64,000 bases of DNA, taken from the NCBI GenBank assembly GCA_963995525.1, contig OZ023217.1, positions 25,161,425 through 25,225,424 on the forward strand. The letters are read 5' to 3'. Both the position numbers and the translations under genes were made by a program. Of this stretch, positions 1 to 29,695 are shown one piece after another (the first letter of the stretch is position 1; every line of letters starts with the position of its first letter). The stretch is from Escarpia spicata. Lineage: Eukaryota > Annelida > Polychaeta > Sabellida > Siboglinidae. The notes below the pieces were generated by a model. The model made no database searches, was not told where the DNA came from, and saw nothing but the letters and a program-made list of their open reading frames with translations.

Positions 1-1190
1 ATATTCAAAAAGGGTTATAAAATCCCTATTTAAAACAGGGTTATGCATGTGTACCTAGTACCTACAACAAGCTCCCATAAATACAAATAGAGAATATGGC
101 TAGTCTGGAAAGAGTTAACACTGATTTGTAATTTATGTGTTAATTAGAGTGTATGTTTTGTTTGAATAATTATGTCAATATTCTTTCTTCCACCAAGTCC
201 AACTAAGTTTCTGCTAACAGATAGTCAAGCCAGTATGAGACCAGTCAGGCCTTATTGTATTTACACAGATTAGCATTTATGGGCAGCATGCAGCCTGCTG
301 ATTCCCTTTGTGTGATAGAGGAAGTCTGGCTCTATTGAGCCAGCCCTTTATCCAAGCCATGTATCTCAAATTAAATAGGTCACCTTACAGTGGATGTTGT
401 TGAAACACTCAGCACAGCAGGGCAGCCTAATTGATACAGATGTCAAAGGGACAACCCAATTCAACCAATATCTATTAAGTGTTCCTCCATGAATGAATGG
501 GATGGGTGGGGTAGAGGCACCCATGTGTTTTGTGAAAAGGGCAGTCTGTGGAGGAATGATTCAAGGGATCTTCTTCTTCCGTTAAGTGGCCACAATCGAT
601 GTAATTATGATTATTCTGCCACTATTCTAGGGATCTGGCATTTGAAAAGAAAAACCCACCTTCTACAAAATAGAAAAAAAAAATACACCCTACTAATAAA
701 CCCTGCACAAGGCAGTGTCAAGCCCAAAAGAACAGAACAAACAGACAAAAAACACAAATAAAACAACTACAAAAGCTACTACTAATACTAGTTATCTACA
801 GCCATTGCATTCATTTAGCCATGCAGCAGGACTTCACACTACCCAATATAATATATATATATATATATGCACTAATATGCATGCACTAATATACATATAT
901 ATACATATATAAATATATGTGAAAATTAAAAAGTATATCTAAAGAGACACTAAATTAATTGCATATATGTAATAATAGCAATGGGATATATTAAATGAGA
1001 ATTATTGAAATATTGAATAAAGGGCATTAAATCATGTAATAAATATATAAATCGGGTTGTGAAATCTGCCAATAACAGTTTTGTACATATTACTGATTAA
1101 TATTACATGTATAAATATGATTTTATGACTGCTGAATTGTTAATTACTTAGGCTTTTGTATATTTTATTTAAACAATTCTTTTCATTTCC
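1..1190. other. Intergenic AT-rich DNA
   Basis: No gene is supported here. The longest open frames have no recognisable motif. An AT/ATAT microsatellite lies at about 838-930. A pyrimidine tract ending in CCAG at 1183-1191 immediately precedes the hAT transposase homology and may be an old splice acceptor. Confidence 0.6.
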
Positions 1191-1192
1191 AG

Positions 1193-2595
1193 AAAAAGCA
1201 CCACACAGCATATGCAGAAATTCTGGCTTCACCACAGAAGCAGCTGGCCAGTGGAGCACAGAAAACACTGACATAACTCGTAGTTGTACCAACAAAATAC
1301 AAACAGTCAGATAGCAGCCAGACTGACATTACAGACGCATTGGTTACTTACATCGCTGGTGACTTGTTCCCTCTGTCTATGGTGGAGAGTTCACTCTTCT
1401 GAGCCATGATGCACAAAGTTGACCCTCGCTACCAAGTACCCAGCAGGAAGCACTTGACTGGCAAATTACTTCCCCTGAAAATCAACCATGTCCAGAAGGA
1501 TCTGATTGCCCACCTCCAACAAGCGGATAAGATATGTGCAACTATTGACTCGTGGTCCAGCAGACAGATGCACAGCTATTATGGAGTCACTGGTCACTTC
1601 TCGTTTCCGAGTATCTCACACAACTGAAGCCATTGCAGAACAGTTTGAGACTGCTACTGCCATCTTCGGTATTTCCAACAAGATCTCACACATTGTCACT
1701 GACAATGCTTTAAACATGATCAATTCTTTTTCACTCCCCGGCTTCGAGAGAGTCTGTGGTTGACAGCCCAGACTCCAGCAATGATGAATCTGATGATGAA
1801 GCTGATGTTTCAACACCCGTGTCTGATGAATGACTGTATGAATATGTGAATGAATATGTATCCTGCTTTGCGCACACATGTTGCAATTAGTGATAAAAGA
1901 TGGCTTCAAGCAAGCAGCTGGCATAAACAAAGTACTTGCTAAAGCCTCAGCCATTGTGGCATATGTTCGCACGTCGTTTCATGCATCTGAATTGCTGGAA
2001 TCGGAGAAATGCTTGCAGTCTGCCAACCCCACCTGGTTGAACTCACAACTCTCCATGATACGATCTATTCTGCGTGTTCCCGAAGAAAGCCTGCGCAACA
2101 CCACCACCCAACAGCTGACTGCATATGAGCGAAATGTTTTGAAAGATTTGATAGAAATCCTCACCCCGTTTGAGAGTGCAACACATTGTGTCAAAGGGAA
2201 GCATGGTAGTGCCGTATGTTCGCATTCTAAAATCGGAAATGGAAGCACTGAGTGAAAAGTTCATGAGTAACACTTTGTCACTTATTTAAAGGCATCTGTG
2301 GAGAAAAGGCTATCATGTTATGACAAACATGATGCATTTCTTACAGCAGATTTAAACTGCAGTGGTGTACCCGAGCAGAACAGAACATACGTAAGGCAGA
2401 CCTAATTATGAAGGCCACAGCAGCAACACCAGAAGACCCAGCAACAGTGACAGCTCACACAGATACAGACAGCACTGATGAACCTCCCACCAAGAAACGT
2501 TGTAGCTTCTTCAGTTCACTGATCAATACTGCTGAGATTCCTGCCAGTACTTGCACTAGCACTACCTCAAACCTATTTTCATACATCACCTGCTG
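1193..2595 (+). pseudogene. hAT-family transposase pseudogene (ZBED-like)
   Basis: Pieces in several frames read in order as a hAT transposase. About 1340-1600 encodes the region before the catalytic core, including the frequent hAT signature around ATIDSWSS; about 1620-1730 continues with HIVTDNALNM; about 1860-2250 gives the CFAHTLQLV-type block and the helical insertion domain; 2400-2590 is a charged linker with a basic KKR run. Frames are broken by stops and shifts near 1390, 1615, 1740 and 2250. No BED finger and no C-terminal dimerisation block are seen, so the copy is incomplete as well as dead. The hAT assignment is by motif recognition; the host-domesticated ZBED genes are the nearest alternative, but the damage argues against function. 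Confidence 0.7.
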
Positions 2596-3734
2596 ACAAT
2601 GTTAGTAAATTTATTTGCGCCTTATTTTATTTCAGGTCTGAGGTGGGCTGCATATAGACATTTCATCTGGTGGATCCATGGCAGGCTGGACCAAAAGATA
2701 TGGAGAGTTATACCAGCGTGTGCCAGCCATCAAATACGATCACACTTCCTTGCACTCGATGGGACACAAGATGAGGGATTCCACTTGGCACTGGAGGACT
2801 GAACTAGACTAAACTAGATGATGCATTTGTCACCTTATACAAAACTATGGCTGTAGGTGGAAATGCAAACAAAACAGCCAGTCCCTTGAAACGTCCTTGT
2901 CAATTGTCAGTTGGATTGACTTTATTTACAAATCGACTGCCTCTTGATGCTAGCAGATCATGTTTCATTGGCTTGGGCACATCTCCCCCAAGGACTGCAA
3001 TTCCAGTTGGGACAGTGATTCCTGGCTGTTTCAGATTTCTCACAAAGACATCATTCACTCTTTCCATGGACATTTGGGTTTGCAGATAAATCTGCTGTGT
3101 TTTGTCGTTCGCAGCAACCACTGCTTGCGCTTTCTGGACCAGACATCCGCAACGTTAACAGGGTTAACCTGTCTGCGGTAGGGCTTGGCCAGAACTTCCA
3201 TACCAGAGCAGACAGTATGAGCCGTGCTTTTGTCCCTATAATAAACAGGACATACAGTATTGTAATACAATTCTTACCAACAAAAAGCAACAGACCCATC
3301 AGCATCTATATCTTGTTAGTAAGATGCTGTGAATTACTTTTCTTACGACTGGCCGGCTTTCAGTGAACTTTGAAACGCCATTTTCCAAATGACAATAATA
3401 TATAAATGTCTTCTATAATTGCACTCGGTAATCGTGTTTAAAAATGTTACTGTTTGAATCATACTCAAATGGCCAAGTATTCATAATCAGACATTGAAAA
3501 ATCATGTTGATCCTTACAAACAAGGCTTCCCATTATGACAGTCCTCCACAGTTGCATTTATCATCACTCGTTTTTGTCATGTATCTTATATATGGTATAT
3601 ACAGTGACTGTATTTTGTTATCGTTACTATTACATGGAGAATTTATTATACTAAAATTAGTGAATACAGTTGTGAAGTATTCACGCCATCTCTGTAACGT
3701 AGTTAACACCTGACAGTCCTGTCCATTCAACCAC

Positions 3735-3905
3735 CTGGGAAGTATTCAGCTCCACACAGCATATACTACGAAAATAGTATCACTGTCGGGTACTCATTTA
3801 TTTATCAGAGTGAACTGGAGCAATGTGGAGTGAGCAAAAGTCCACAAGCTTTGAAATGGCAGAGACTGATGATCTAACCACTATGTTGCCATGCCACAAT
3901 ACTTT
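3735..3905 (-). repeat. tRNA-derived SINE copy 1
   Basis: Read on the minus strand it begins GGCATGGCAACATAGTGGTT, which looks like a tRNA-type A-box head, followed by a body ending near GAGTACCCGACAG. The same order and spacing recur at 19,925-20,103 with clear but diverged similarity (head, CCATTTCAAA, TTCACATTGC, and AGTTCA blocks). Two copies with the same tRNA-like head support a dispersed SINE family; the exact 3' end cannot be set. Confidence 0.5.
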
Positions 3906-4792
3906 AGTGGTGCTATTATTAGAATGACTGAGGTCGATTTTGTATAACTAAATACCTATTGCTTCTGTCCTACCTTCATAGACGAAGTGCTGTCTTTTGG
4001 AGCAGTACTTGAGCAGGTAACTGTGAAATACTTCCAAGTTGTCCAGTGTGGCAGTAATTTGTCAGGTGGGGAAGAGCTGGCAGAACATGTTGTGGTGTAA
4101 TGGTGGAAGTAGGAGCAACTCTCTTTCGTGGAATCTGTAAAACATGACATTGTGTTTGTGCACTATTACGGTAAAGCATTTGCTAAATTATCACATTACA
4201 AAAAAAGATAATGTAGAATTTTTTTTTTTTTCAAGTGAGAAATCGATCAGTTTCCATGTGAATAATGCAGTACATACCGACTTGATGTGATGTGCAGTAG
4301 ACTTGCTAGATGTAGTAGACCCTGGGGACAGCGGAATGCGAGTGGACAATGGTTGTGTAATGGTCTGCAATAGAGACAGATACTGAATAAAGATCATGTC
4401 TGGAATAATTATGGAGTGTTTGTTATCATTAATAATATGGTCATATAGTGGGTCATTCTATGTGAAGGTAACCAATAATTCTGAAATTGGTTGCACTCAA
4501 CTCTTCAGTTTTTGAATAATCAATTTGGTGATATCCCTTGAGAAGATGAACATGAAACCAAAATAGGAGCCTCTCAACTCCAGTAATTTTTGGGCTACAG
4601 CAATTTGACATTTAGAACTTCAATTTATAATTACGTTGAGTTTAAAAATTAAATAAAACAATATTTCAAATGTTAATATATATTGCCTTATTAAATTTGT
4701 AGTTTTTTATAATGAATAAATAAATCATAATATCAATAATGTTACTTTAATTCTTGTTACTTTTTTATGTAGTTTTCTGACAACCAATTAAA

Positions 4793-4935
4793 CCATACTG
4801 CTACACTGTTGCTTGGTTGACAGATAAGTATCAGTTCAAGTACAAATTGTAAAACCAGTACAAAAATAATATTGTGATATTTTTCACACCAATGGGAGTT
4901 TAGGTTCAATAGTCTGCAAGCAGCCACTAAACCCG
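4793..4935 (+). repeat. Dispersed repeat family A, copy 1
   Basis: Shares an ordered set of blocks with 45,713-45,862 and 61,190-61,345: CTACTG or CTACAC near the start, GCTTGGTKGACAG, CTCAAGT or TTCAAGTACAAAT, TTTTTCACACC, AGTTTAGGCT-like, and GCAGCCAYTAAAC. The three copies are of similar length and the same orientation. No coding capacity. Family not recognised. Confidence 0.5.
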
Positions 4936-5086
4936 TCTTATGTGAAAAGGATAGTTTGTCGCAGACATACTATTAATTCTTATTTGATTTGGAATTGAAC
5001 TGATAAAACATACACATACATTTGAATAAAAAATCAAAACAGATTGAATTGGAATTGAATGAACTGATCAAAACAAATTATGGTAA

Positions 5087-5539
5087 AGTAAACCTCGCCT
5101 AAGTTGGATTCAATCAAACTGAGTGATTTAATCCGAGTTGCACAAAAATCTGACTTAGCCGAAGATGACATATCCCAGCGCCAAAGACAACCCTCTAAAA
5201 GCCCTTAGGTAACTGTAAATAACGCGGTAACTTGGTAATGTCCACAAGCAACATACAACATCATACAGTATTAAAACAGTTTTATGCTTCATTTTGGCAC
5301 GGATCTCTAAGGTTATAGCTTACCAAGTGATTTTGTTGAATACTGCAATTCGACTTAGGCAGGGTAAAACACATTATCTCGGATCAAATGGACCGACTCG
5401 GTTATTCCGAGTTAGGCAAAGATCCGACTTACACAAAGATTTTTATGGGAAATTCATTACAAATCAACCGTTCCTTGGAATTCTGTCCGAGTTGAGCGAA
5501 GATCCGACTTAGGTGAATCCGACTTAGGTGAGGTTTACT
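5087..5539. mobile_element. Pogo/Tigger-like MITE with inverted ends
   Basis: The left end reads AGTAAACCTCGCCTAAGTTG and the right end, reverse complemented, reads AGTAAACCTCACCTAAGTCG, giving terminal inverted repeats of about 26 bp with few mismatches. The inside is built from repeats of a GATCCGACTTA-type motif in both orientations, so much of the 453 bp could fold back. Size, ends and lack of coding suit a non-autonomous mariner/pogo-type element; the TA target duplication is not clean. Confidence 0.6.
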
Positions 5540-7502
5540 GCATTTACAATGATTTCTTATAGAAATTTACATTTATAAATGGTAACAGTCCCAGTACACA
5601 CACAAAGGGTTTATCACCTGACAACACCTGGGTGAAAAACCCTTCTGTACTGCCCCTTTACATAACCCAGGTTGGTTTCCTTTGTTCATCATTTCTCTTA
5701 TCTGCTCTTTCAGTCCCTAAATTACCAGCCTAAAACCTGACTGGTAATTGCAATTGGTACCTGCCTACCAAGTGGTTTATGGAGAAGTGGGTTTGAAGGG
5801 CTTGATCTTTGTTGCATCTCAAGGGATGGATGAGCTAATTACCTGTATTGCAGATTAGGCTTTCAAAGTAATTAGTTTTAATGATTTGTTAAAATTAGAA
5901 ACAGGTGGTGAATTTGCAAATACAAAACAACACATTTTAATGTATATATATTGATTGAATTTCAACATCATAAAAGTGACACTTATTCACTAGCATTTAA
6001 ATAAATTATAAGACACCAAATTAAAAAAATCAAAGATTTACCTCACACTTTATTTTAACATAAAAATTCTTTTATAATATATAAAATAGTAATAATAATA
6101 TAAACTAATAATAATAATATAGCTGTGCATCTGGAGCCTACGAATGTTTGTAAAATCAAATCAAAGTTGTCAAATTGTCAATTATCATTCCAAATACACC
6201 AGTAGAATTGTCACTCACTTTTAATGAAATAAAAACATTTGTCACTGTTATGTAATGGGAGCTGATTATCCAGCATTTCCCTGCTGCTGATTGATGGGTA
6301 GTTAGTGGAACCCTTATCAATGATCATCAGTCAGTGATTTTTATAAAAAAAATTACGGCATGGGCGGATATGGAAGGGCCAGCCCAGCGGACCTGTCCAC
6401 AATTCATTTCAACCCGTCCAAAATCACGATTTTCGAATTTTACCCGTCTAAATGACGGGTGGACGGGTCTCTGGGTGAGGCCCTGTAGTTGGTACTCTTA
6501 TGAACAATAGCTGGAGTAAAGGAAGCTGTATAGTGGCTGCAACAAGCTGATGATGCATGACAATAATTACAATGGCGATATTTAGATCTTGATTGCATTT
6601 GTTGAATATCTAGCTACTTGGTATATCATCACTCATAATTGGAAAGGTGGAAATATGCATGGTGCTTAGATGAATGTATGATTTTTTTATAACCTCACAT
6701 ATGATAAATTTTGGCAGATTCAAGGTGATGACCTGAGAGGAAGTAGCAGCATTTTGTGATTTTTGATATGATTGATTTTACAATAATCTGGTTTTTATTG
6801 TATTTGCCATATTTTTGTTATGCTTATGCAGAATATTAAGACCTAGTTTATGTTTGAGACAGTAGTTTCAGATAATTTAATTTAGCAGAACTTAGTCATA
6901 TCAGTCTTAGCATGATTGTGATAGATCCCTGTGCCTTATATTCTTTAAGTTGCCCTAGCTAATGACGGAGATCACAGTAGAATTTAACAATAGCAGCAGT
7001 TATATAATACATGAAACTCATAATCTTGACACATAAGTTATCACCAGTTTCTCTTCCATTCTTGTTCTTGAACAGGCCACGGTTTCTGAATTTGTCTAAA
7101 ATTTGATGACTGATAATTTGTTACATTACTGGTAAACCGATGGTGGCAAAATATTATACCTTTCACCTAGACTTATACATGTATTTTGTTTAATCCTAAT
7201 GAAGCTACAGTAACATAATTAATGCCTTTTATGCCGACACACCTCCTCAATCTGTGATGTTTTCTCAGCTTCACGCTGAACATGTTCTGAGAGAGAAAAA
7301 CAAGTGACTTGTAAAGACAGTAGCTCTCTTGCTTCCAACATCTGGTTCAATGCTTGTTGTCCTTGGAAGCCTTAATTGTACCAGTGTGTACTTTAGACAG
7401 GGTCAGAGTTCCCTTCACAACTCACATTTCACAGACACGTTTATTTGAGTCGGTACACGTTATATCAGAATCCTGCCTTCATACAAGACATCATTGTTGA
7501 CT
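5540..7502. other. Intergenic region upstream of CBS
   Basis: No gene is supported. An imperfect inverted repeat at about 5591-5652 (CAGTAC...AAGGGTTT against AACCCTT...GTACTG) could form a hairpin. A locally GC-rich patch at 6360-6485 contains ACCCGTC repeats and looks like an old transposon fragment. The promoter of cystathionine beta-synthase should lie near 7400-7500, but no TATA box or initiator can be named. Confidence 0.4.
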
Positions 7503-25525
<18,023 letters not shown>

Positions 25526-28500
25526 ACTGCTGTCATACAGAAGGAACACATGGTCGAGTGGGGCAACGTCTAGAAAATATGGCAGCTGTGATGCACAGAA
25601 ATCCTTTCTTGGTATAATTAAGGTTGCAACTCTCAATATCTGGAACTGGAAACTTACCTTAATATGCCACTGACTATATTGTATCTTGTCAAAATAGCAA
25701 CATTGTCAGGTATTATAAATTCTACATGAAATAACTTTGTTTCATGCATCGCTACTTCAGAGTCCTGTCCCAAGGTCACACAATGTTTGTTTGCTGCTGC
25801 CACCTGGTGATTACACCAATTACGGAATTCTGGGCAAAATATTTTCACTATGTTATCATGTTACATGAATGGGAAATGTGCATTATTGTTACTAAATGCA
25901 TTCAGACAATAACTTGACCAAACTTACTTGATGCATGCAACAGTACTGTTGACTGTAGGTATACATTGTTGCCATTACTTATGCCTGTCACCCTATTGAG
26001 GCATAGGCCGCCAACAACTGCTCTCCAGTGTCCCCTGTCCTGTGCCATTTTCTCCAGTTGGTTCCCGGTTCATGTTCTCGGCGCCATGTGTACCCGACCC
26101 ATCCCCATCTTCTTTTCCTAATTTCCTCTTCCACAGGAAGTTGACTGTGGAAATTGTTGCCATGAAGTGGCTTTAATTGTACAAACAGCCACTCTCATTT
26201 TAGTTTGTCTTCCTATCATGCTACCATTATTCACGTCTTCTTTCTAGATGTGTTTTATTGAATTCATATATTTATGTTGATATTGTTTTATAATGTGCAA
26301 CTTTGTAGCATTAAAACGTGTTGTTTTTTAAATTTGAATGTTGAGGAATACAAAAAGAAAAGTAAAAGTTTACAGAAACTGGAAAATAACACAGAAACAT
26401 GTAATTTTTTAGATTTGTGTTTTGACAAAATTAATTACAATTGGTATAATGTCCATGATAGATATGTCCACAGAAAAAAAACAATAGGCCCTACAACTAG
26501 GAGTCAACAGTGACCTTTTTTGGTCAAGTGTTTTTCCATGAAGGGCCACAGATGACAATACTGTGACTGATACGTTCACTGATCGCTGTCCATGTCATCC
26601 TCTCTGCTGTGATGTATAGTTTATGACAATGTTATACACTGGTTTTATTCTTGGGGAGATGCAACCCCTACATGTATTTATTTAAGTTGGGAATACATGA
26701 TATATGATTGTACATATACATGTATAGTGCTACAGGGTACGCATGCACGCACGCACGCAAACACGGGGCATGTTGTGCTGACTAGCAATTTATATAGTAC
26801 ACTTCAACCAATTTGTTTGAAAACTTTTGTTTTTAGTGAAATATTACAATAACATGCTGTGCAAAAACGATGCCACAGCATCACGCTTCCAAGCAGTTAT
26901 TATCCAGTAGTGAATGATTGTTATTAAACTTTATCTGTCTTTGCATGTGACCTTGACATGCATGCCCAATCTCGCATCTCATAAACATACATTGATGTAT
27001 CTAAGATTTGGCAAGATTTCAAGAGAATGCATAATGGATGTTTGTGCTCGGTGAACAAAACTACAGCAACAATTTTATTTTACTTGAGAGGTCAAAGGTT
27101 GAATATGTGGCTTACGAATGTATTTTAGATGTATTTCTTTGATTTGTAAATTTGCGTCGTGAAATGTGATGCTAAATGTATTGGTAGTAATTTGGTACAG
27201 GGTATTATTAATCTTGCTATGTCTTGGCATTTATATGGACCTTAGTGTTTGTGTGCATCTTAATATTTACAGGCAGCTGGAAATGTGTGGGACGTAACTA
27301 TAACTTTACAGTACATGTGTTGTTTGCATGCATAAATACATTAAATTATATAAATATGTGTATTGTCAACTTTTCCATTAAATTTGTAGTCCTTTGGGCC
27401 AAAGGTCCAACGGACTATTGCCATCACTCTGCATCCGCCGTCCACCGTAAGCTGCCGTATCTCGGAAACCATTCAGCAACGTTTTCTCTAATTTTGCATA
27501 GCCATGTCTTAAGGGCACTGCCACTATGCACGAGAAATCTGTATTTGATTGAATCGTGCTAAGGGCCTCCAAGGGCCCCAAACCTGGTAAAAAGTTTACA
27601 TTTTGCCTACTTTTTCAAAAACTGTTCAGTAACCTTTTCTCTAATTTTGCATATACATTTCGTATGTTAGTGTTACTGTACACAAAAAAATCTGTATTTG
27701 ATTCATTCTAAGGGCACCAAAGGTCCCCTAAAATGCCAAATTTGCTAACTAAATTGTCTACTGCAGCAGCAGCTCTATCTGGCTTACAGTCCTTTCCTCA
27801 ACTAATCCCTTTTCCTACAACATCTGTCACACATTCTGGAGGAAGGGTAACTACCTGATGGAAACTGACTAATCTGTAATTGGTGACTGGCAGAGGCTTG
27901 TGTCAACAGACGGCACTCACTAGACCCCTGGACAGTTGGGCATACATTTTAAGGGGTCATCCTGAAACAATCAAATGTTAACCATTAGAAGAGTTGACAT
28001 AGTTCCGCTATACACAAGAAATCTGTATTTGATTGAATCATTCTAGTGTCATTAACATATAATAGAACATACATTTTCAAGAAAATGCCTACATCATAAT
28101 TAAGGTTGTTGCAAATTTCACCAGCTGCCATGTCAAGTCCCTTATAATTAACACTCTAGAGTGTTCAAAATCATTCAGGTAAATAGCAAATAACAAAGGA
28201 GACAAGTTTTCTCCTTGTGGTAACTACATCACATGAGAAGGAGGCTGACACAGCCCCCGAAAATTTGTACACTATCTAGTGATGTGGTTTTGAGAAGGGC
28301 CCTTGAGACTATCCCCTAAAAGTAGATTTTGTGTATTGTGACAGAAACAGAACCTGGTAGCTATTCCCCTTCCCAAAACATCTGTCGCATGCAGAGTCTG
28401 TCTTGCATGGATATTTGTTTTATGCAGTTGTTTTATATGGATGTTATCTTTTCTGTTATGTAATTACAAGCAGGAAGTTTGTGAAATTAGTTAACCTTAG

Positions 28501-28632
28501 GTCACAGAAAGGTAATTCCCGGTTTCTCATCAATGCTTGTATTTAAAAATAGGTGCCACAACATTTTATTTTCTATTATAATTATTCCTCTAAATGCAAG
28601 GCATGGTGCAATAAGTGAACAGTAAACATGTC
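25526..28632. other. CBS 3' region and intergenic DNA
   Basis: No further gene is supported. The CBS 3' UTR starts here; no single polyadenylation signal stands out. A LINE remnant (25,970-26,130) is listed separately. Diverged direct repeats of about 150 bp occur at 27,470-27,590 and 27,625-27,745, sharing TTTTCTCTAATTTTGCATA and AAATCTGTATTTGATT; a further piece lies near 28,010-28,045. Confidence 0.45.
25970..26130 (-). mobile_element. Degraded LINE ORF2 C-terminal remnant
   Basis: The minus strand reads KRRWGWVGYTWRREHE in one frame and MAQDRGHWRAVVGGLC in another, a pair of motifs that close the ORF2 of several non-LTR retrotransposon groups. A frameshift separates them. No other part of the element is seen. 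Confidence 0.45.
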
Positions 28633-28638
28633 AACGTT
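28633..28638. repeat. Polinton target site duplication, left
   Basis: AACGTT immediately before the element, matching AACGTT at 45,397-45,402. Six-base duplications are the rule for Polintons. This target is itself a palindrome. Confidence 0.9.
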
Positions 28639-28892
28639 AGTAGTATATAGGATACACACAGGCACGCCCCGCCCCTTTTCAGACCTCGTCCTATGCATAA
28701 AAAACGCGCTAATCGTTTTCGGGAACATACTTATAAAAAAAAGATCAAAGGGTTTTGTGTAACCTGAGAGAAATCGGGAACATACTTATAAAAAACGTGA
28801 TTGATGGCCTGTCACTTTTGATTGATGACTGAGGCGCCCCCTAACGATCATCCCAGTGACTATTTTAGCCCTAGCGGTCAACGTAGGACCTA
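28639..28892 (+). repeat. Polinton left terminal inverted repeat
   Basis: 254 bp matching the reverse complement of 45,142-45,396. I see no base substitution, only an A-run of 8 versus 7 and a 2-base indel near 28,830. A word TCGGGAACATACTTATAAAA occurs twice inside the repeat (about 28,718 and 28,773). Confidence 0.92.
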
Positions 28893-29051
28893 CCGAATAT
28901 AGCGTCCTTAGTTACGTCGTCGTCGTCGTATATAACCGAGATCTTGAGGCGCCCCCTAACGATCATCCCAGTGACTATTTTAGCCCTAGCGGTCAACGTA
29001 GGACCTACCGAATATAGCGTCCTTAGTTACGTCGTCGTATATAACCGAGAT
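28831..29051 (+). repeat. Tandem duplication at inner edge of left TIR
   Basis: A block starting GAGGCGCCCCCTAACGATCA and ending ATATAACCGAGAT is present twice (28,831-28,945 and 28,946-29,051). The copies differ mainly in the number of CGT units (CGTCGTCGTCGTA versus CGTCGTA). The first half of the block belongs to the inverted repeat; the second half is left-arm specific. The right end has only one copy. Confidence 0.9.
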
Positions 29052-29073
29052 AAAACCACTCATAGACGCCGGC

Positions 29074-29146
29074 GCCGGATTAGCTCTCCTGGGAGAGCGT
29101 TCGACTAGGGATCGCAAGATTCCGGGTCCGAATCCGGACGTCGGCC
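29074..29146 (+). tRNA. tRNA-like sequence, anticodon AGG (Pro), possibly degenerate
   Basis: A cloverleaf can be drawn: acceptor GCCGGAT against CGTCGGC (four good pairs, one wobble, two mismatches), a perfect D stem GCTC/GAGC with loop TCCTGGGA, anticodon arm TTCGA/TCGCA (one mismatch) with loop CTAGGGA and anticodon AGG at 29,107-29,109, and a T arm TCCGG/CCGGA around GTCCGAAT. Length and layout are those of a tRNA, and the D-arm region resembles animal tRNA-Phe although the anticodon would read proline. Deviations: T in place of A14 in the A box, C in place of T55 in the B box, the acceptor mismatches. No encoded CCA. It lies between the left TIR and the first gene of the Polinton. Confidence 0.55.
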
Positions 29147-29185
29147 CCTTTTTTAGATGCGCCATCTAGCGGCGGTGACGTCTGT

Positions 29186-29195
29186 TCTATATAAG
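29186..29195 (+). promoter_or_regulatory. TATA box of the left gene cluster
   Basis: CTATATAAGC lies about 37 bases upstream of the NADAR ATG at 29,224, a normal position for a short 5' UTR. The next five genes follow in the same direction with gaps of only 18-39 bases or an overlap, and no other TATA box is obvious, so this promoter may serve several of them. A second TATATAA-like word occurs at 29,038-29,044, and in the duplicated block at 28,929-28,935. Confidence 0.6.
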
Positions 29196-29223
29196 CGGTG
29201 TCGGTAGCGGTTTATCGGTAGTC

Positions 29224-29673
29224 ATGGCTCCTACTACTATAAAGTTTGGCGGCTCGCGCTCATTCCTGTCGAATATGTACGCGAGCCGATTGACGGCGTA
29301 CGGTCGGGACTTCCGATCCGTCGAGCAAGCCTATCAGTATAGGAAAGCGATATTCAACGAAGACCTCGAATGCGCCGCGTGTATAAAAAAGACGCGATCG
29401 CCCTATTTAGCGAAACGACTCAGTTACGGAATTCGAAAAAAGAGAACGGGAACCGACTGGAACGCCGTTAGGGTCGCGTGTATGAAGGGGCTGTTGATGA
29501 GTAAGTTTGGCGGGAATTTGAAGGCCGACTTATTAGCCACCGGGGACGCCGAATTGGTGGAGTGGGTACCGAGTAGGGAGGGTTTCTGGGGTACCAGGAT
29601 CGGGGACGTTGCGGGGGAGAACAAGCTCGGTAAACTGTTGATGGAGGTGCGCGCCGCTTATAAAGACGCGTAA
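29224..29673 (+). CDS. NADAR-domain protein (YbiA-like)
   Basis: The 149-residue protein is a single NADAR domain of standard length. Visible family blocks: FGGSRSFLSNMY (residues 8-19), the active-site-type SVEQAYQYRKA (32-42), the central WNAVRVACMKGLLMSKF (about 79-95), the ATGDAELVE strand and loop (106-114), and the C-terminal FWGTRIGD...GENKLGKLLMEVR. Known NADAR proteins cleave N-glycosidic bonds; some act on riboflavin intermediates, and others remove ADP-ribose from guanine in DNA and so neutralise DarT1-type toxins. Here it is the first gene after the TATA box in a Polinton and ends 22 bases before the packaging ATPase. The frame is intact, with the same GC-rich codon use as its neighbours, so it belongs to the element rather than to host DNA. 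A role against host ADP-ribosylation is inference. Confidence 0.88.
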   Translation: MAPTTIKFGGSRSFLSNMYASRLTAYGRDFRSVEQAYQYRKAIFNEDLECAACIKKTRSPYLAKRLSYGIRKKRTGTDWNAVRVACMKGLLMSKFGGNLKADLLATGDAELVEWVPSREGFWGTRIGDVAGENKLGKLLMEVRAAYKDA

Positions 29674-29695
29674 AAAGCGTTAGCCAGTATCAGTC

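Larger units (their letters stand above)
2596..5086. other. Intergenic region without supported gene
   Basis: No coding region is supported. The stretch holds a SINE-like repeat (3735-3905) and one copy of a dispersed repeat (about 4793-4935), both listed separately. Open frames at 2847-3366 lack recognisable domains and overlap on both strands, as expected of chance. Confidence 0.5.
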
